DNA of 40,386 nt from Myxococcota bacterium. GTDB lineage: Bacteria; Myxococcota_A; Polyangia; Polyangiales; Polyangiaceae. The stretch spans positions 1 to 40,386 of the forward strand of contig CAUJEM010000096.1 in assembly GCA_963169915.1 (NCBI GenBank), read 5' to 3'. Under the pieces are notes generated by a model. It was not told the origin of the DNA, made no database searches, and saw nothing but the letters and a program-made list of their open reading frames with translations. Each line of letters starts with the position of its first letter. Position 1 is the first letter of the stretch. The position numbers and the translations under genes are program-made. Below are positions 26,525-34,827 of this stretch, one piece after another.

Positions 26525-27655
26525 TCAGGGCTCGCCGGGGCTAGGCGCCGCCGCGGGCGCGGACACCGGGATCCGGAGCTGACCGTTGCCGCGCTGGAGC
26601 AAGAGGCTGACGGCCTTCTCGAAAAAGGCGCGCAGGAACGGCACCTCGTGCGGAGGATCGGTGATGAGCCCCGCGCGCTCGATGAGGCCCATCACCGCGA
26701 CGACCTCGAGGGCGCGCTGCTCGCCGTCGCGCGAGAGGACGGCGAGCGCGGCGTCCTTGAGCGCGGGGATCATGGCCTCACGGCGCTGAGGCGCGAAGAA
26801 GCGATCGGTGGCGGCGTCGATCTGCTCTTCCAGCAGCTTCCCGAACACCTCCGGCTCCGGCGAGCTGCCCGGATCGACCTGCTTGCCGAGCTCCAAGAGC
26901 AGCTCCTGGACGGCGCCATCCGGCGGGAACAGGCCACGGAATTCTGGCAGCAGGTGCAAGCTGGCCGAGCTGGCGCCGAGCGCCTTCGCGTCCTCGGCGT
27001 CGAGCACCAGCCCCTCGTCGTCGAAGGGGTGCGCCGGGGGCTCGGTGGGCGCCGGCTCGAGCAAGCTGGCCGCGGAGCTCAAGCCCATGGGGAGCGGGAT
27101 GCCCAGGCCGCTCTGCCGGGCGCGCCCCGCGGCGACGCGGTGACGGGCCCACTCGAGGGGGACGGGGACCGGCGTGTAGCCAGTGGGGAGCATGCGCTTC
27201 AGGGCGTCACGCAGGCGCGCGCCCCCGAGCTCGGTCAGCTCCACCCGCTCGAGCAGCCAGCCGTCGCGCAGGAACACGTAGGCGACGCGGTGCCGGCTCG
27301 CCTCGGTGTGCTCGTCGAAGATGAGCAGCACCGTCCCGGCCCCGTCGGGTGCGACGAGCGAGGCGGTGCAGGTCGTGGCACGGTCGGGGCGAGCTGCGCT
27401 GGCCGGTAGGGGCGGGGGGGGCTTGATGCCCCGTGACTTCAGGACGTTCAGCGCGCGCCGTGCGGCCTTGCGCGCGGGGCCCTGCCCACGCTCGGCGACC
27501 TCTTGGATGGCGGCGGCGTTGGCCTGGCTCGTCCAGGCGGTGACCAGGGCCTCCGCCGCCACGCCCGCCTGCTGGACGGCCTCGAGCGCCTCCGCGGCTC
27601 CGGCCGACACCCAGCGGTCCTCGAGCTTGATTGGTTTCTCTGCTTGTTTGCTCAT
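26525..27655 (-). CDS. Conserved-looking hypothetical protein, cytoplasmic
   Basis: I do not recognise this 376-residue protein. The N-terminal part (about 1-80) is helical and charged, and reads like HEAT-type helices near RGQGPARKAARRALNVLKSR. A Pro-rich patch (PPPPLP) follows. A middle domain (about 95-170) with VLLIFDEHTEASRHRVAYVF and RDGWLLERVELTELGG looks alpha/beta. The C-terminal half is helical, with LLLELGKQVDPGSS and FFAPQRREAMIPALKDAALAVL, ending in an Ala/Pro tail. No signal peptide or membrane segment is visible. ATG 27655 has GGAG about 10 bases upstream. It follows ridA on the same strand after 144 bases that contain two hairpins. Confidence 0.75.
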   Translation of the reverse strand: MSKQAEKPIKLEDRWVSAGAAEALEAVQQAGVAAEALVTAWTSQANAAAIQEVAERGQGPARKAARRALNVLKSRGIKPPPPLPASAARPDRATTCTASLVAPDGAGTVLLIFDEHTEASRHRVAYVFLRDGWLLERVELTELGGARLRDALKRMLPTGYTPVPVPLEWARHRVAAGRARQSGLGIPLPMGLSSAASLLEPAPTEPPAHPFDDEGLVLDAEDAKALGASSASLHLLPEFRGLFPPDGAVQELLLELGKQVDPGSSPEPEVFGKLLEEQIDAATDRFFAPQRREAMIPALKDAALAVLSRDGEQRALEVVAVMGLIERAGLITDPPHEVPFLRAFFEKAVSLLLQRGNGQLRIPVSAPAAAPSPGEP

Positions 27656-27675
27656 CGCTTACTCCAGGGGCGTCA

Positions 27676-27693
27676 GCGGCGCTCGGGCGCCGC
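27676..27693. promoter_or_regulatory. Perfect GC hairpin in the leader of the hypothetical gene
   Basis: GCGGCGC (27676-27682) and GCGCCGC (27687-27693) pair around a TCGG loop, 21 bases upstream of the minus-strand start at 27655. It could be a leader hairpin or a weak attenuator. No function can be assigned. Confidence 0.35.
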
Positions 27694-27765
27694 GTGCCCG
27701 TCCATCATGGGGGTTGGGGTCAAAGATCGGTGCCGGGTGAGGCGACGGGGCGGGCCACGACCACG

Positions 27766-27779
27766 CGCCTCTCGAGGCG
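27766..27779. terminator. Small hairpin after ridA
   Basis: CGCCTC (27766-27771) and GAGGCG (27774-27779) form a short stem 21 bases beyond the ridA stop codon on the minus strand. It has no T-run and is only a candidate terminator. Confidence 0.35.
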
Positions 27780-27799
27780 AGACTGGGGGGACGGGAGGG

Positions 27800-28183
27800 C
27801 TAGCCTTCCACGGCGACCAGCTCGATTTCTACGAGGGCGCCCCGCGGCAGCGCGGCGACCTGCACGGTGGAGCGCGCGGGTGGGGTGCTGGTGAAGCGCC
27901 GCGCGTACACCTCGTTGACTTGGGAAAAGCTCCCGAGATCCGTAAGGAAAATGGTGGTCTTGACGACCTGAGCGAAGCTCAGGCCGGCGGCCTCGAGCAC
28001 CGCGGCCAGGTTGTTCATCACCTGCTCGGTCTGCTCGACGATGCCCCCCGCCACAAGCTCCCCAGTCGCCGGGTTCAGCGGGATTTGTCCGCTGGTGTAG
28101 AGCCACTGGCCGACGCGGATGGCCTGCGAGTAGGGGCCGATGGCGGCCGGCGCGTGAGACGTGAAGATGAGCTGCTTGGACAT
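27800..28183 (-). CDS. ridA: RidA-family enamine/imine deaminase
   Basis: RidA hydrolyses reactive 2-aminoacrylate and related enamines formed by PLP enzymes such as threonine dehydratase, protecting other PLP enzymes. The 127-residue product has the normal length and key features: [11 protein letters not shown] at 15-25, [13 protein letters not shown] at 31-43, [14 protein letters not shown] at 57-70, and the C-terminal signature with Arg104 ([19 protein letters not shown]) and Glu119 for substrate carboxylate and water. GAGGAG about seven bases upstream of ATG 28183 supports the start. It diverges from dnaX across about 100 bases. Confidence 0.95.
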   Translation of the reverse strand: MSKQLIFTSHAPAAIGPYSQAIRVGQWLYTSGQIPLNPATGELVAGGIVEQTEQVMNNLAAVLEAAGLSFAQVVKTTIFLTDLGSFSQVNEVYARRFTSTPPARSTVQVAALPRGALVEIELVAVEG

Positions 28184-28285
28184 GGAGGCTCCTCGGCAGG
28201 CGCATCATGACCGGCTCCCCGGTCGCTGGCAACGCGGGGTCGGCGCGGTGGAGCCGGCTCGCTGGATCTGCTAGCGGCAGGGGTG

Positions 28286-30145
28286 ATGAGCTACCTCGTG
28301 CTGGCCCGCAAGTGGCGCCCGATGCGCTTCGAAGACCTCGTCGGGCAAGGGCACGTCGCTCAGACGCTGGCCAACGCCATCCAGCGCGGGCGCGTCGCTC
28401 ATGCCTTCCTGTTCACCGGGGTGCGCGGCGTCGGGAAGACCACCAGCGCGAGGATCTTGGCGAAGACCTTGAACTGCATGGGCAAGCCCGGCAGTGAGCC
28501 GCTCACCGCGCCGCCCGTGACGCCGTGCCTCGAGTGCCCCGCCTGCCTCGAGATCGCCGCCGGGACGGACCTAGACGTCCGCGAGATCGACGGCGCCAGC
28601 TACAACGGCGTGGACGAGGTGCGCAAGCTCCAGGACGGCATCCCTTACCGCCCGGCGCGGGACCGCTACAAAATCATCATCGTGGACGAGGTCCACATGC
28701 TGAGCACCAACGCCTGGAACGCGCTGCTCAAGACGCTGGAGGAGCCACCCCCTCACGTCAAGTTCATCTTCGCGACCACCGAGGTGCACAAAGTCCCGGT
28801 CACCATCTTGAGCCGCGTCCAGCGCTTCGACTTCAAGCTCATCCCGTCGCAGCAGATCGTCCAGCGTCTCCAGGAGGTGCTCGGGCACGAGGGCATCGCG
28901 ATGGAGGAGGGGGCGCTCCACCTGCTGGCGAGGGAGGCCGCCGGGAGCATGCGCGACGCCATGAGCCTCCTCGACCAGGTCTTGGCATGGAAGGATCAGG
29001 CGCTCACCAGCGCAGACGTGGCCGCGGTGCTGGGGGTCGCGAGCCATCGAGTCCTCTACGACCTGGCGAGCGCGCTCGTCGATGGTGAGGCGCGGCGCTG
29101 CTTGGAGCTCGTGGCAGGGCTCGCGGAGGAGGGGCACGAGCTGAGCCACGTCGCGCGGGATTTGCTCGCGGTGCTGAGAGCGCTGGTGGTCGCGAAGGTG
29201 TGCGCGGAGCCCACGCCGCTGCTGGATCTGGCGGAGGACGAGCAACGCGACGTGCTGGCCCTGGCGGCGCGCACCAGCGTGGAGGATCTCACCCGCTTGC
29301 ACCAGGGCTTCTCCGCCAGCTTCGACGATCTGCGGCTGAGCGGACAGCCTCGGGCCGCCTTGGAGATGGCGCTCGTCCGGCTCGCGCTGCGCCCGCCGCT
29401 CGTGCCCCTCGACGATCTCATCGGACGGCTGGGAGCCTTGGAGCGGAGCCTGCGGGGTGCTGCGCGCGGGGGGGCGCTGCCGCCCGCCGCGGCGCCGCCG
29501 CGAGGGGCGCTCGAGCCCTCCCCGCCGCCGCCCCCGGAGCAGCAGGGCCGCCCAGGTCGAGCCCAGCCGCGAGAGCATCGAGCGGAGGCGGCGCGCGCGT
29601 CTTCGGGCACGACGGCCGACAGCGACGGCCCAAGAGCTCCGAGCGTCGCGCCGCCGCCTGAGCGCTCGGCGGCCGCGGCGCTCGGCGGCGCGGTCGAGCC
29701 GGGCGCGCCGAGCGACCAGCAGGAGCGAGGCGCGGGGGCAGAGGCGGAGCCGCTCGGGCCCTGGCGCAAGATCGTGGAGCTGGTGTCGGCCGAGGCTCCA
29801 CGCCTCGGCGCCTTCTTGAAGCACGCCGCGCCGCTCGAGGTCGGCCCAGAGCTCATCCGCCTTCGCTGGCCGGCGCAGGGGGTCCACCTCGGCGAGATCG
29901 ACGACGGCGCGGAGCAGCGTCGAGTCGCGCAGCTCGCCGCGACGATCTTGGGGGCCGAGCCCCGGATCGTCCACCTCCGCGAGGGCACCGACGAGCGCGG
30001 CTCCGTCGCCGAGGCGATCTCGCAGGAGCGCGCAGAGGAGCTGAGGCTGGCGCGTGAGCGCGCGCTGGCGGCGCCGGCGCTGCGCCTGGCGCGCGAGGTG
30101 CTAGGGGCTCGCTTGCTCGACATCGTCTTGCCCAACACCGAGTAG
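28286..30145 (+). CDS. dnaX: DNA polymerase III subunit gamma/tau
   Basis: DnaX is the ATPase subunit of the clamp loader that places the sliding clamp and links polymerase cores. The 619-residue product has Walker A GVRGVGKTTSARILAK (45-60), a zinc site with Cys64, Cys81, Cys84 and Cys87, Walker B/DExx DEVHML, and the sensor region ATTEVHKVPVTILSR. Domain III extends to about 370, then a Pro/Ala/Gly-rich linker (about 390-490) and a C-terminal tau-like domain with LGPWRKIVELVS. GTG 28283 immediately before would add one Met; I chose ATG 28286, preceded by GGCAGGGG. I see no slippery A-run in the linker region, so a frameshifted gamma form is not indicated. recR follows after 46 bases. Confidence 0.96.
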   Translation: MSYLVLARKWRPMRFEDLVGQGHVAQTLANAIQRGRVAHAFLFTGVRGVGKTTSARILAKTLNCMGKPGSEPLTAPPVTPCLECPACLEIAAGTDLDVREIDGASYNGVDEVRKLQDGIPYRPARDRYKIIIVDEVHMLSTNAWNALLKTLEEPPPHVKFIFATTEVHKVPVTILSRVQRFDFKLIPSQQIVQRLQEVLGHEGIAMEEGALHLLAREAAGSMRDAMSLLDQVLAWKDQALTSADVAAVLGVASHRVLYDLASALVDGEARRCLELVAGLAEEGHELSHVARDLLAVLRALVVAKVCAEPTPLLDLAEDEQRDVLALAARTSVEDLTRLHQGFSASFDDLRLSGQPRAALEMALVRLALRPPLVPLDDLIGRLGALERSLRGAARGGALPPAAAPPRGALEPSPPPPPEQQGRPGRAQPREHRAEAARASSGTTADSDGPRAPSVAPPPERSAAAALGGAVEPGAPSDQQERGAGAEAEPLGPWRKIVELVSAEAPRLGAFLKHAAPLEVGPELIRLRWPAQGVHLGEIDDGAEQRRVAQLAATILGAEPRIVHLREGTDERGSVAEAISQERAEELRLARERALAAPALRLAREVLGARLLDIVLPNTE

Positions 30146-30191
30146 TCTTCGCGCTGCTGCGCCAGCGCCCTCACTTCCAGCGACCGCCCAC

Positions 30192-30809
30192 ATGCTCCCT
30201 GAACGCCTCCGACGCTTGATGACCTTACTGGCACGCCTGCCTGGCGTCGGAGAGAAGACGGCGCAGCGCTACGCGATGCAGCTCGTGACGCAGCCGGAGC
30301 TGGCGGAGCGGCTCGCGGAGGAGCTGGCGACGCTCGGGGTTGGGCTCAAGAGCTGTGCGTGGTGCGGCAACCTGGCGGAGGTGGACGCCACGGGCGCTGC
30401 GCTGTGCCGGATTTGCCGCGATCCTCGGCGTGACGCCGCGCTGCTCTGCGTCGTCGCGCGGGTGCAAGATCTGCTAGCCCTCGAGCGCAGCGGCGCGGTC
30501 CGAGGGCGCTACTTCGTCCTCGGCAAGCTCCTGTCTCCGCTCGATGGGATCGGGCCGGAGGAGCTGCCGCTCCCGGCGCTGCGGCGGCGCATCGAGGAGG
30601 CTGGGGTCCAGGAGCTGTTGCTGGCGACCCCGCCCTCGGTGGATGGCGAGGCCACCGCGCTCTACTTGGCCCGAGAGCTGGCGAGCGAGGCTCTCGTGGT
30701 GTCCCGCATCGCGAGCGGAGTGCCCCACGGTGGGGAGCTAGAGTATGCCGATCCCATCACGCTAGGGCGCGCCATCGCCGGCCGGCGCGGGGTAGGGTCG
30801 CGAGGGTGA
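30192..30809 (+). CDS. recR: Recombination mediator RecR
   Basis: RecR works with RecO (and RecF) to load RecA on gapped DNA. The 205-residue protein has a helix-hairpin-helix start (LLARLPGVGEKTAQRYAM, 12-29), a zinc finger with Cys55, Cys58, Cys72 and Cys75, and a Toprim domain beginning ALLCVVARVQDLLALE, with GRYFVLGKLLSPLDGIGPE. In many bacteria the order is dnaX-ybaB-recR; here the nucleoid protein gene ybaB is missing from between them. The stop overlaps the next gene's GTG start (GTGA). Length is typical. Confidence 0.95.
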   Translation: MLPERLRRLMTLLARLPGVGEKTAQRYAMQLVTQPELAERLAEELATLGVGLKSCAWCGNLAEVDATGAALCRICRDPRRDAALLCVVARVQDLLALERSGAVRGRYFVLGKLLSPLDGIGPEELPLPALRRRIEEAGVQELLLATPPSVDGEATALYLARELASEALVVSRIASGVPHGGELEYADPITLGRAIAGRRGVGSRG

Positions 30810-31675
30810 GCCGCGCCCCGGGACCTCCTCTGCTCCTGCTGGGGGGGCTGTGCGGGGGGCTGCTCGGCTGCGCGCCGCTCCCGCACCCCCTGGAGCCAGA
30901 GCGCCCGGCGCCGTCAGCCTCGCCAGCGGTCTCGGCCGCGTCGCCGTCGCCCGTGGAGCCCGCGCCGCCGTCGCCACCCTCGCCTCGCCCGCAGCTGAGC
31001 GGCCGCTCGGCACCGACCGAGGGGGCCGTCGAGCTGAAGTTCCCGGTCGCCGAGCAGCGGATCAGCGCCTCGAGGGTCAACAAGTACCTCGTGCGCTATG
31101 AGCTGAGGTCGGCACCCCCCGACGCCCGCCTCGTGGGCTGGCTCGACGAGCACCCGGCGGTGGCGCTCCCCAGCGGCGCGGCTCAGGTGCCGCTCCTGAG
31201 CCTGGTGCCGCCGGGGGTGAGTCTGGCAGACGGGGCGCATCGGCTCGTGCTGGCGCTCCTCGGGCCAGACGAGCGGCTGCTGACCCGCCGCGGCGTCAGC
31301 GGGAGGGCGCCCTTCGCGACCGTGCACTTCTGGGTAGGAGCGCGTGACGCCCCAGCCCCACGAGCGCCCGAACTCCTGCTCGTGCGCCCCGCGTCACCCA
31401 GGGTGGTGGAGGGGACGCTCCCGATCGACTTCGTCGTCGCGTGGCAGCATCAGCTCCCGCCAGACCAGGGGCTCACGCTCCGCATCGTCGCGGCGGAGTC
31501 GGGCGAGGAGCGCTGGACGCTACGGCACCCCATCGTCGAGCCGGTCGTGCTCCAGGGGCTCCCCAGCGGGGCGTGGCGGCTCGAGCTGTCCCTGGACGCG
31601 AGGCCCAGCGCGCGCGTCAGCTGGGAGGTGACGGTGGTGCCCCGCGAGGGCGCCGCCGAGCCCGCCGCTCCCTGA
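30806..31675 (+). CDS. Predicted lipoprotein of unknown function
   Basis: The 289-residue product has a signal ending in GGLLGC (Cys22, LLGC lipobox), then a Pro/Ser/Ala-rich tether (about 27-65). The mature part has repeated beta-type segments such as KYLVRYELRSAPPDARLVGW and GAHRLVLALLGPDERLLTR, then a second block IDFVVAWQHQLPPDQGLTLR, which suggest two immunoglobulin-like beta-sandwich domains; this is only an impression. GTG 30806 overlaps the recR stop by four bases, so translation may be coupled to recR, an odd partner for a lipoprotein. Confidence 0.75.
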   Translation: MSRAPGPPLLLLGGLCGGLLGCAPLPHPLEPERPAPSASPAVSAASPSPVEPAPPSPPSPRPQLSGRSAPTEGAVELKFPVAEQRISASRVNKYLVRYELRSAPPDARLVGWLDEHPAVALPSGAAQVPLLSLVPPGVSLADGAHRLVLALLGPDERLLTRRGVSGRAPFATVHFWVGARDAPAPRAPELLLVRPASPRVVEGTLPIDFVVAWQHQLPPDQGLTLRIVAAESGEERWTLRHPIVEPVVLQGLPSGAWRLELSLDARPSARVSWEVTVVPREGAAEPAAP

Positions 31676-31689
31676 GGCGCCGCCGCGCT

Positions 31690-31704
31690 CGAGCCGAGGG
31701 CTCG
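31690..31704. terminator. Small hairpin after the dnaX-recR-lipoprotein run
   Basis: CGAGCC (31690-31695) and GGCTCG (31699-31704) form a six-base stem with a GAG loop, 15 bases past the lipoprotein stop and 39 before the kinase start. It is a weak candidate for separating the two transcription units. Confidence 0.35.
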
Positions 31705-31742
31705 CCACCGGTCAGGCGTGGATCTAGGATCTTTGGCGCGCC

Positions 31743-33242
31743 ATGAACGCCTCGTTCCTCGCCGGAGTCATGAGCGCCTGGGTCCTCGTGCAGCTCGGGC
31801 TGGCCCTCTTCTTCGGGCTCGCCTTCGTGCTCGGTCGCCGTGAGGTCGAGTATCGCCTCTTCTCGCTGCTCTGCCTGTCACTCGGCGTGGGCACCGCCGG
31901 GACAGCGCTGAGCTACGCCGCGGGGGATCATGGAGCTTGGCTCCGCGCCGTCGGCATCTCCGGCACCGGGATGATCGCCGCCGCGGCCGTGAACATGGAC
32001 TTCGTCCTGCGCTACGTCCGCTCACGGCGCCGGGGGCTCGTCGCTGGCGCCGCGTACGCCGCCTCCGCGCTGTTCCTCATCGGGCTCTGGTCCGGCTACT
32101 GGTGGAGGGACGTCCCGCCGTTGGCCGTGCCGGTGAGCTTGTTCGGCGCCACGGCGACGCAGCTCGCGCAGCCGCCCAGCGCGCTCGGCGTCGTCTTCTA
32201 CGGCTTCGCGTTGCTCTTGATCCTGACCTCGGTCCTGCTGCTGGTGCGGGAGTACCGCAGGGGACGCACCGAGGCGCTCGGCGCGCTGCTCGGCGCGGTC
32301 GTCGTCTTGGGGGCGTCGGTGCACGATGTGATGGCGGTGCTCATGCTCGTCAGGTCACCGTACCTGCTGCCCCACGCCTTTCTCTGCTACGCCTTCGGCG
32401 TCGCGCTCACCCTCCTGTCTCGCTACCGACAGACCTCGGTGCAGCTCGAGGCCATCGCGGCGGATCTCGCGGCGCGGACCCGAGAGCTGGAGCAGTCGCA
32501 GGAGCGACTCTCCAGCATGACCGAGGAGCTCGGGGAGCAGCAGCAGCTCGCCGCGGTGGGTGAGCTCGCCGCGACCATCGCCCATGAGGTGAGAAACCCA
32601 CTGGCCATCATCGTCAACGCCGTGGCCGGGCTGCGGCGGTCGACCGTCTCGGAGCAAGATCGCGCCACGCTGCTCACCATCGTGGAAGAGGAGGCCATGC
32701 GCCTCAACCGCCTGGTGACGGATCTACTCCACTTCGCGCGGCCGGCGGCCGTCCATTACGCCAGCGTGTCGCTCCCGGAGCTCATCCGCAGCGCGGCGGA
32801 GCCAGCCCTGGCAGACAGCACCCTCGAGGTGCGCAGCGCTGCCGACGTCCCGCTGGTGAGCGCGGACGCCGCGCAGCTACGGCAGGCGTTCGAGCGCCTC
32901 CTGAGGAACGCCGCCTTGGCGATGCCGGCGGGGGGCCGCGTCGAGATCGAGATCGAGCGGGCGGAGCTCGACGCGCGTCCGGGGGCGTCCATCGTCATCA
33001 CGGACCATGGTCCAGGCATGGACGCGGAGGTCCTCGGGCGTGCGCTGAGGCCCTTCTTCACCACCCGTCCCAGCGGTACGGGGCTCGGCCTGCCGCTGGT
33101 GGAGCGGATCGTGCGGGCGCACGGTGGTCGGCTGGTGCTGCAGAGTGAACCGGGGCAGGGGACCCAGGTGTCGATCTTCTTGCCCCAGTCTCCTCCGCCG
33201 CGCGGCTCTCAGCCGCCGCGCCTCGAGCGAGCTCTCCCATGA
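31743..33242 (+). CDS. Membrane sensor histidine kinase (orphan)
   Basis: The 499-residue kinase has an N-terminal sensor of about seven hydrophobic segments (residues 8-225), resembling multi-TM 7TM-type sensors rather than a periplasmic domain. A short coiled linker (230-270) leads to the H-box AATIAHEVRNPLAII with phosphorylated His281. The ATPase domain has the N-box Asn389 (LLRNAAL), DHGPGM at 421-426 and GTGLGLPLV at 445-453, so it should be active. No response regulator is next to it. A Pro/Arg-rich tail ends the protein. The stop codon overlaps the bioA start by four bases (ATGA), so the kinase and the biotin enzyme are co-translated. The input signal is unknown. Confidence 0.93.
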   Translation: MNASFLAGVMSAWVLVQLGLALFFGLAFVLGRREVEYRLFSLLCLSLGVGTAGTALSYAAGDHGAWLRAVGISGTGMIAAAAVNMDFVLRYVRSRRRGLVAGAAYAASALFLIGLWSGYWWRDVPPLAVPVSLFGATATQLAQPPSALGVVFYGFALLLILTSVLLLVREYRRGRTEALGALLGAVVVLGASVHDVMAVLMLVRSPYLLPHAFLCYAFGVALTLLSRYRQTSVQLEAIAADLAARTRELEQSQERLSSMTEELGEQQQLAAVGELAATIAHEVRNPLAIIVNAVAGLRRSTVSEQDRATLLTIVEEEAMRLNRLVTDLLHFARPAAVHYASVSLPELIRSAAEPALADSTLEVRSAADVPLVSADAAQLRQAFERLLRNAALAMPAGGRVEIEIERAELDARPGASIVITDHGPGMDAEVLGRALRPFFTTRPSGTGLGLPLVERIVRAHGGRLVLQSEPGQGTQVSIFLPQSPPPRGSQPPRLERALP

Positions 33243-34534
33243 CCGATCGCCGCGCCATCCTCGACGCCGACCGCCGCCACGCCTGGCACCCCTACACGCC
33301 GATGGACGTGTGGCTGGAGCGGGCCGAGCCGCTCGTGGTCGTGCGCGCCGAGGGCCCCTGGCTCTTCGATGCCGACGGGCGTCAGCTCCTCGATGGGAAC
33401 GGCTCTTGGTGGAGCTCGACCTTGGGCCACGGGCACCCACGCTTGATGGCGGCGCTCCGGCGGCAAGCCGAGCGGTTTGCGCACGTCGCGTTCGCGGGCA
33501 TCACGCACGAGCCGGCGGCGCGGCTGGCGGAGGAGCTGTGCGCCATCGCCCCCGAGGGGCTGAGCCGCGTTTTTTTCACGGACGATGGCTCGACGGCGGT
33601 GGAGGCCGCCATCAAGCTCGCCGTCCAGTACCACCAGCAGACGGGTGCCCCCGAGCGCTGTCGCTTCGCGGCGCTCGAGGGCGCCTTCCACGGTGACACC
33701 GTGGGCGCCGCGGCCTTGGGAGGGGTCGAGGTGTTTCGCCGGCCCTTCTCCCGCATCTTGCTCGAGTGCGTCCATGTGCCCTTCGCGGCGGACGGCTACG
33801 AGCAGGCCTTCGCGGCGCTCGAGGACTTGCTGCAGCGCGAGGGCGGAACGCTGGCGGCGGTCGTGCTGGAGCCGCTGCTGCAAGGCGCCGCTGGGATGAG
33901 GACCTACGCCCCGGAGTACCTGCGGCGCGTGCGAGAGCTCTGCACGCGGCAGGGCGTACTGCTCATCTTCGATGAGGTGTTCACCGGCTACGGGCGCACG
34001 GGGACCTTCTGGGCGGCGGAGCAAGCGGGGGTCGCCCCAGACTTGATGTGCGTCGCCAAGGGCTTCACCGCGGGGGTGCTCCCCATGGGCGCCACCTTGG
34101 CGACGGAGCAGGTGTTCGACGCCTTCCGGGGCGCGCCGGAGCGCGCCTTTTACTACGGGCACACCTTCTGTGGGCACCCGCTGGGTGCGGCCGTCGCGCG
34201 GGAGGTGCTGCGGGTCATGCGCGAGGAGCGCGTGCTCGAGGGGGTCGCGGAGCGCGCGGCGCTCATCCACGCGGCGCTGGAGCCGCTGCGTGCGCTGCCG
34301 GGCGTCGCGGACGTGCGCAGCCTCGGCGTGATGGGCGCGGTGGAGCTCCAGGGGAGCGGCTACCTCGACGGCGTGGGCTGGAGGTTCTTCGAGGCGGCGC
34401 TCCGGCGTGGGGCGGTGCTCCGCCCCCTGGGCAACGTGGTCTACCTGACGCCGGCGCTCAACATCCCGCTCCCGGCCCTCGAGGCCTTGCTCGCCATTTT
34501 TACGAGCAGCGTTCGAGAGGTGCTCGAGGCCTGA
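33239..34534 (+). CDS. bioA: Adenosylmethionine-8-amino-7-oxononanoate aminotransferase
   Basis: BioA moves an amino group from S-adenosylmethionine to 7-keto-8-aminopelargonic acid (KAPA) in biotin synthesis, using pyridoxal phosphate. The 431-residue protein has HPYTPM near the start, DGNGSWWSSTLGHGHP at 52-67 (the BioA-type Trp-Trp), DDGSTAVEAAIKLA at 115-128, Asp245 in IFDEVFTG and PLP Lys274 in CVAKGFTAG. GHTFCGHPLG is also present. These separate it from generic class III aminotransferases. No other bio genes lie in the window, so it is detached from the usual biotin cluster and instead sits behind a sensor kinase. Confidence 0.94.
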   Translation: MTDRRAILDADRRHAWHPYTPMDVWLERAEPLVVVRAEGPWLFDADGRQLLDGNGSWWSSTLGHGHPRLMAALRRQAERFAHVAFAGITHEPAARLAEELCAIAPEGLSRVFFTDDGSTAVEAAIKLAVQYHQQTGAPERCRFAALEGAFHGDTVGAAALGGVEVFRRPFSRILLECVHVPFAADGYEQAFAALEDLLQREGGTLAAVVLEPLLQGAAGMRTYAPEYLRRVRELCTRQGVLLIFDEVFTGYGRTGTFWAAEQAGVAPDLMCVAKGFTAGVLPMGATLATEQVFDAFRGAPERAFYYGHTFCGHPLGAAVAREVLRVMREERVLEGVAERAALIHAALEPLRALPGVADVRSLGVMGAVELQGSGYLDGVGWRFFEAALRRGAVLRPLGNVVYLTPALNIPLPALEALLAIFTSSVREVLEA

Positions 34535-34559
34535 GTCCTCCGGTGCTGCGCCGGGGGCG

Positions 34560-34763
34560 CTACGTGGAGTAGTACTTGGCCCAGTGGTAGGCGGTGTAGG
34601 CCGAGATCAGGTGACATATCCAGCCGAAGAGGTTCCCGGAGCCAAACCACACCCCGGGCGTGATGAGCAGCCAGAAGAGCGCCCTCAGAAGTTTGCCGTT
34701 GTAGAGCTGGCCCACGCCAGGCACGAAGAACGACAACAGCCCCGCGACGACAGGCTTGCTCAT
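34560..34763 (-). CDS. Small TM2-like membrane protein
   Basis: The 67-residue product has two hydrophobic segments separated by a short turn: VVAGLLSFFVPGVGQLYNGK and LRALFWLLITPGVWFGSG, then a third weaker one. The FFVPGVGQLYNG stretch is typical of TM2-type small membrane proteins, whose role is unknown. ATG 34763 is chosen because a frame opening at 34799 adds 12 unrelated residues. It converges on bioA with 25 bases between the stops, and lies downstream of the CDP-alcohol gene on the same strand after 64 bases. Confidence 0.75.
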   Translation of the reverse strand: MSKPVVAGLLSFFVPGVGQLYNGKLLRALFWLLITPGVWFGSGNLFGWICHLISAYTAYHWAKYYST

Positions 34764-34827
34764 TCCGGCCCAGGTTAAGACCGGGTCGCGCGGCGTCAAG
34801 CGCCCACCGGGGGCGCTTGGCGCCGCC

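Noticed and set aside
28286..30145. Programmed frameshift giving a short gamma form of DnaX
   Set aside because: I looked for an A-rich slippery run followed by a hairpin in the second half of the gene and saw none.
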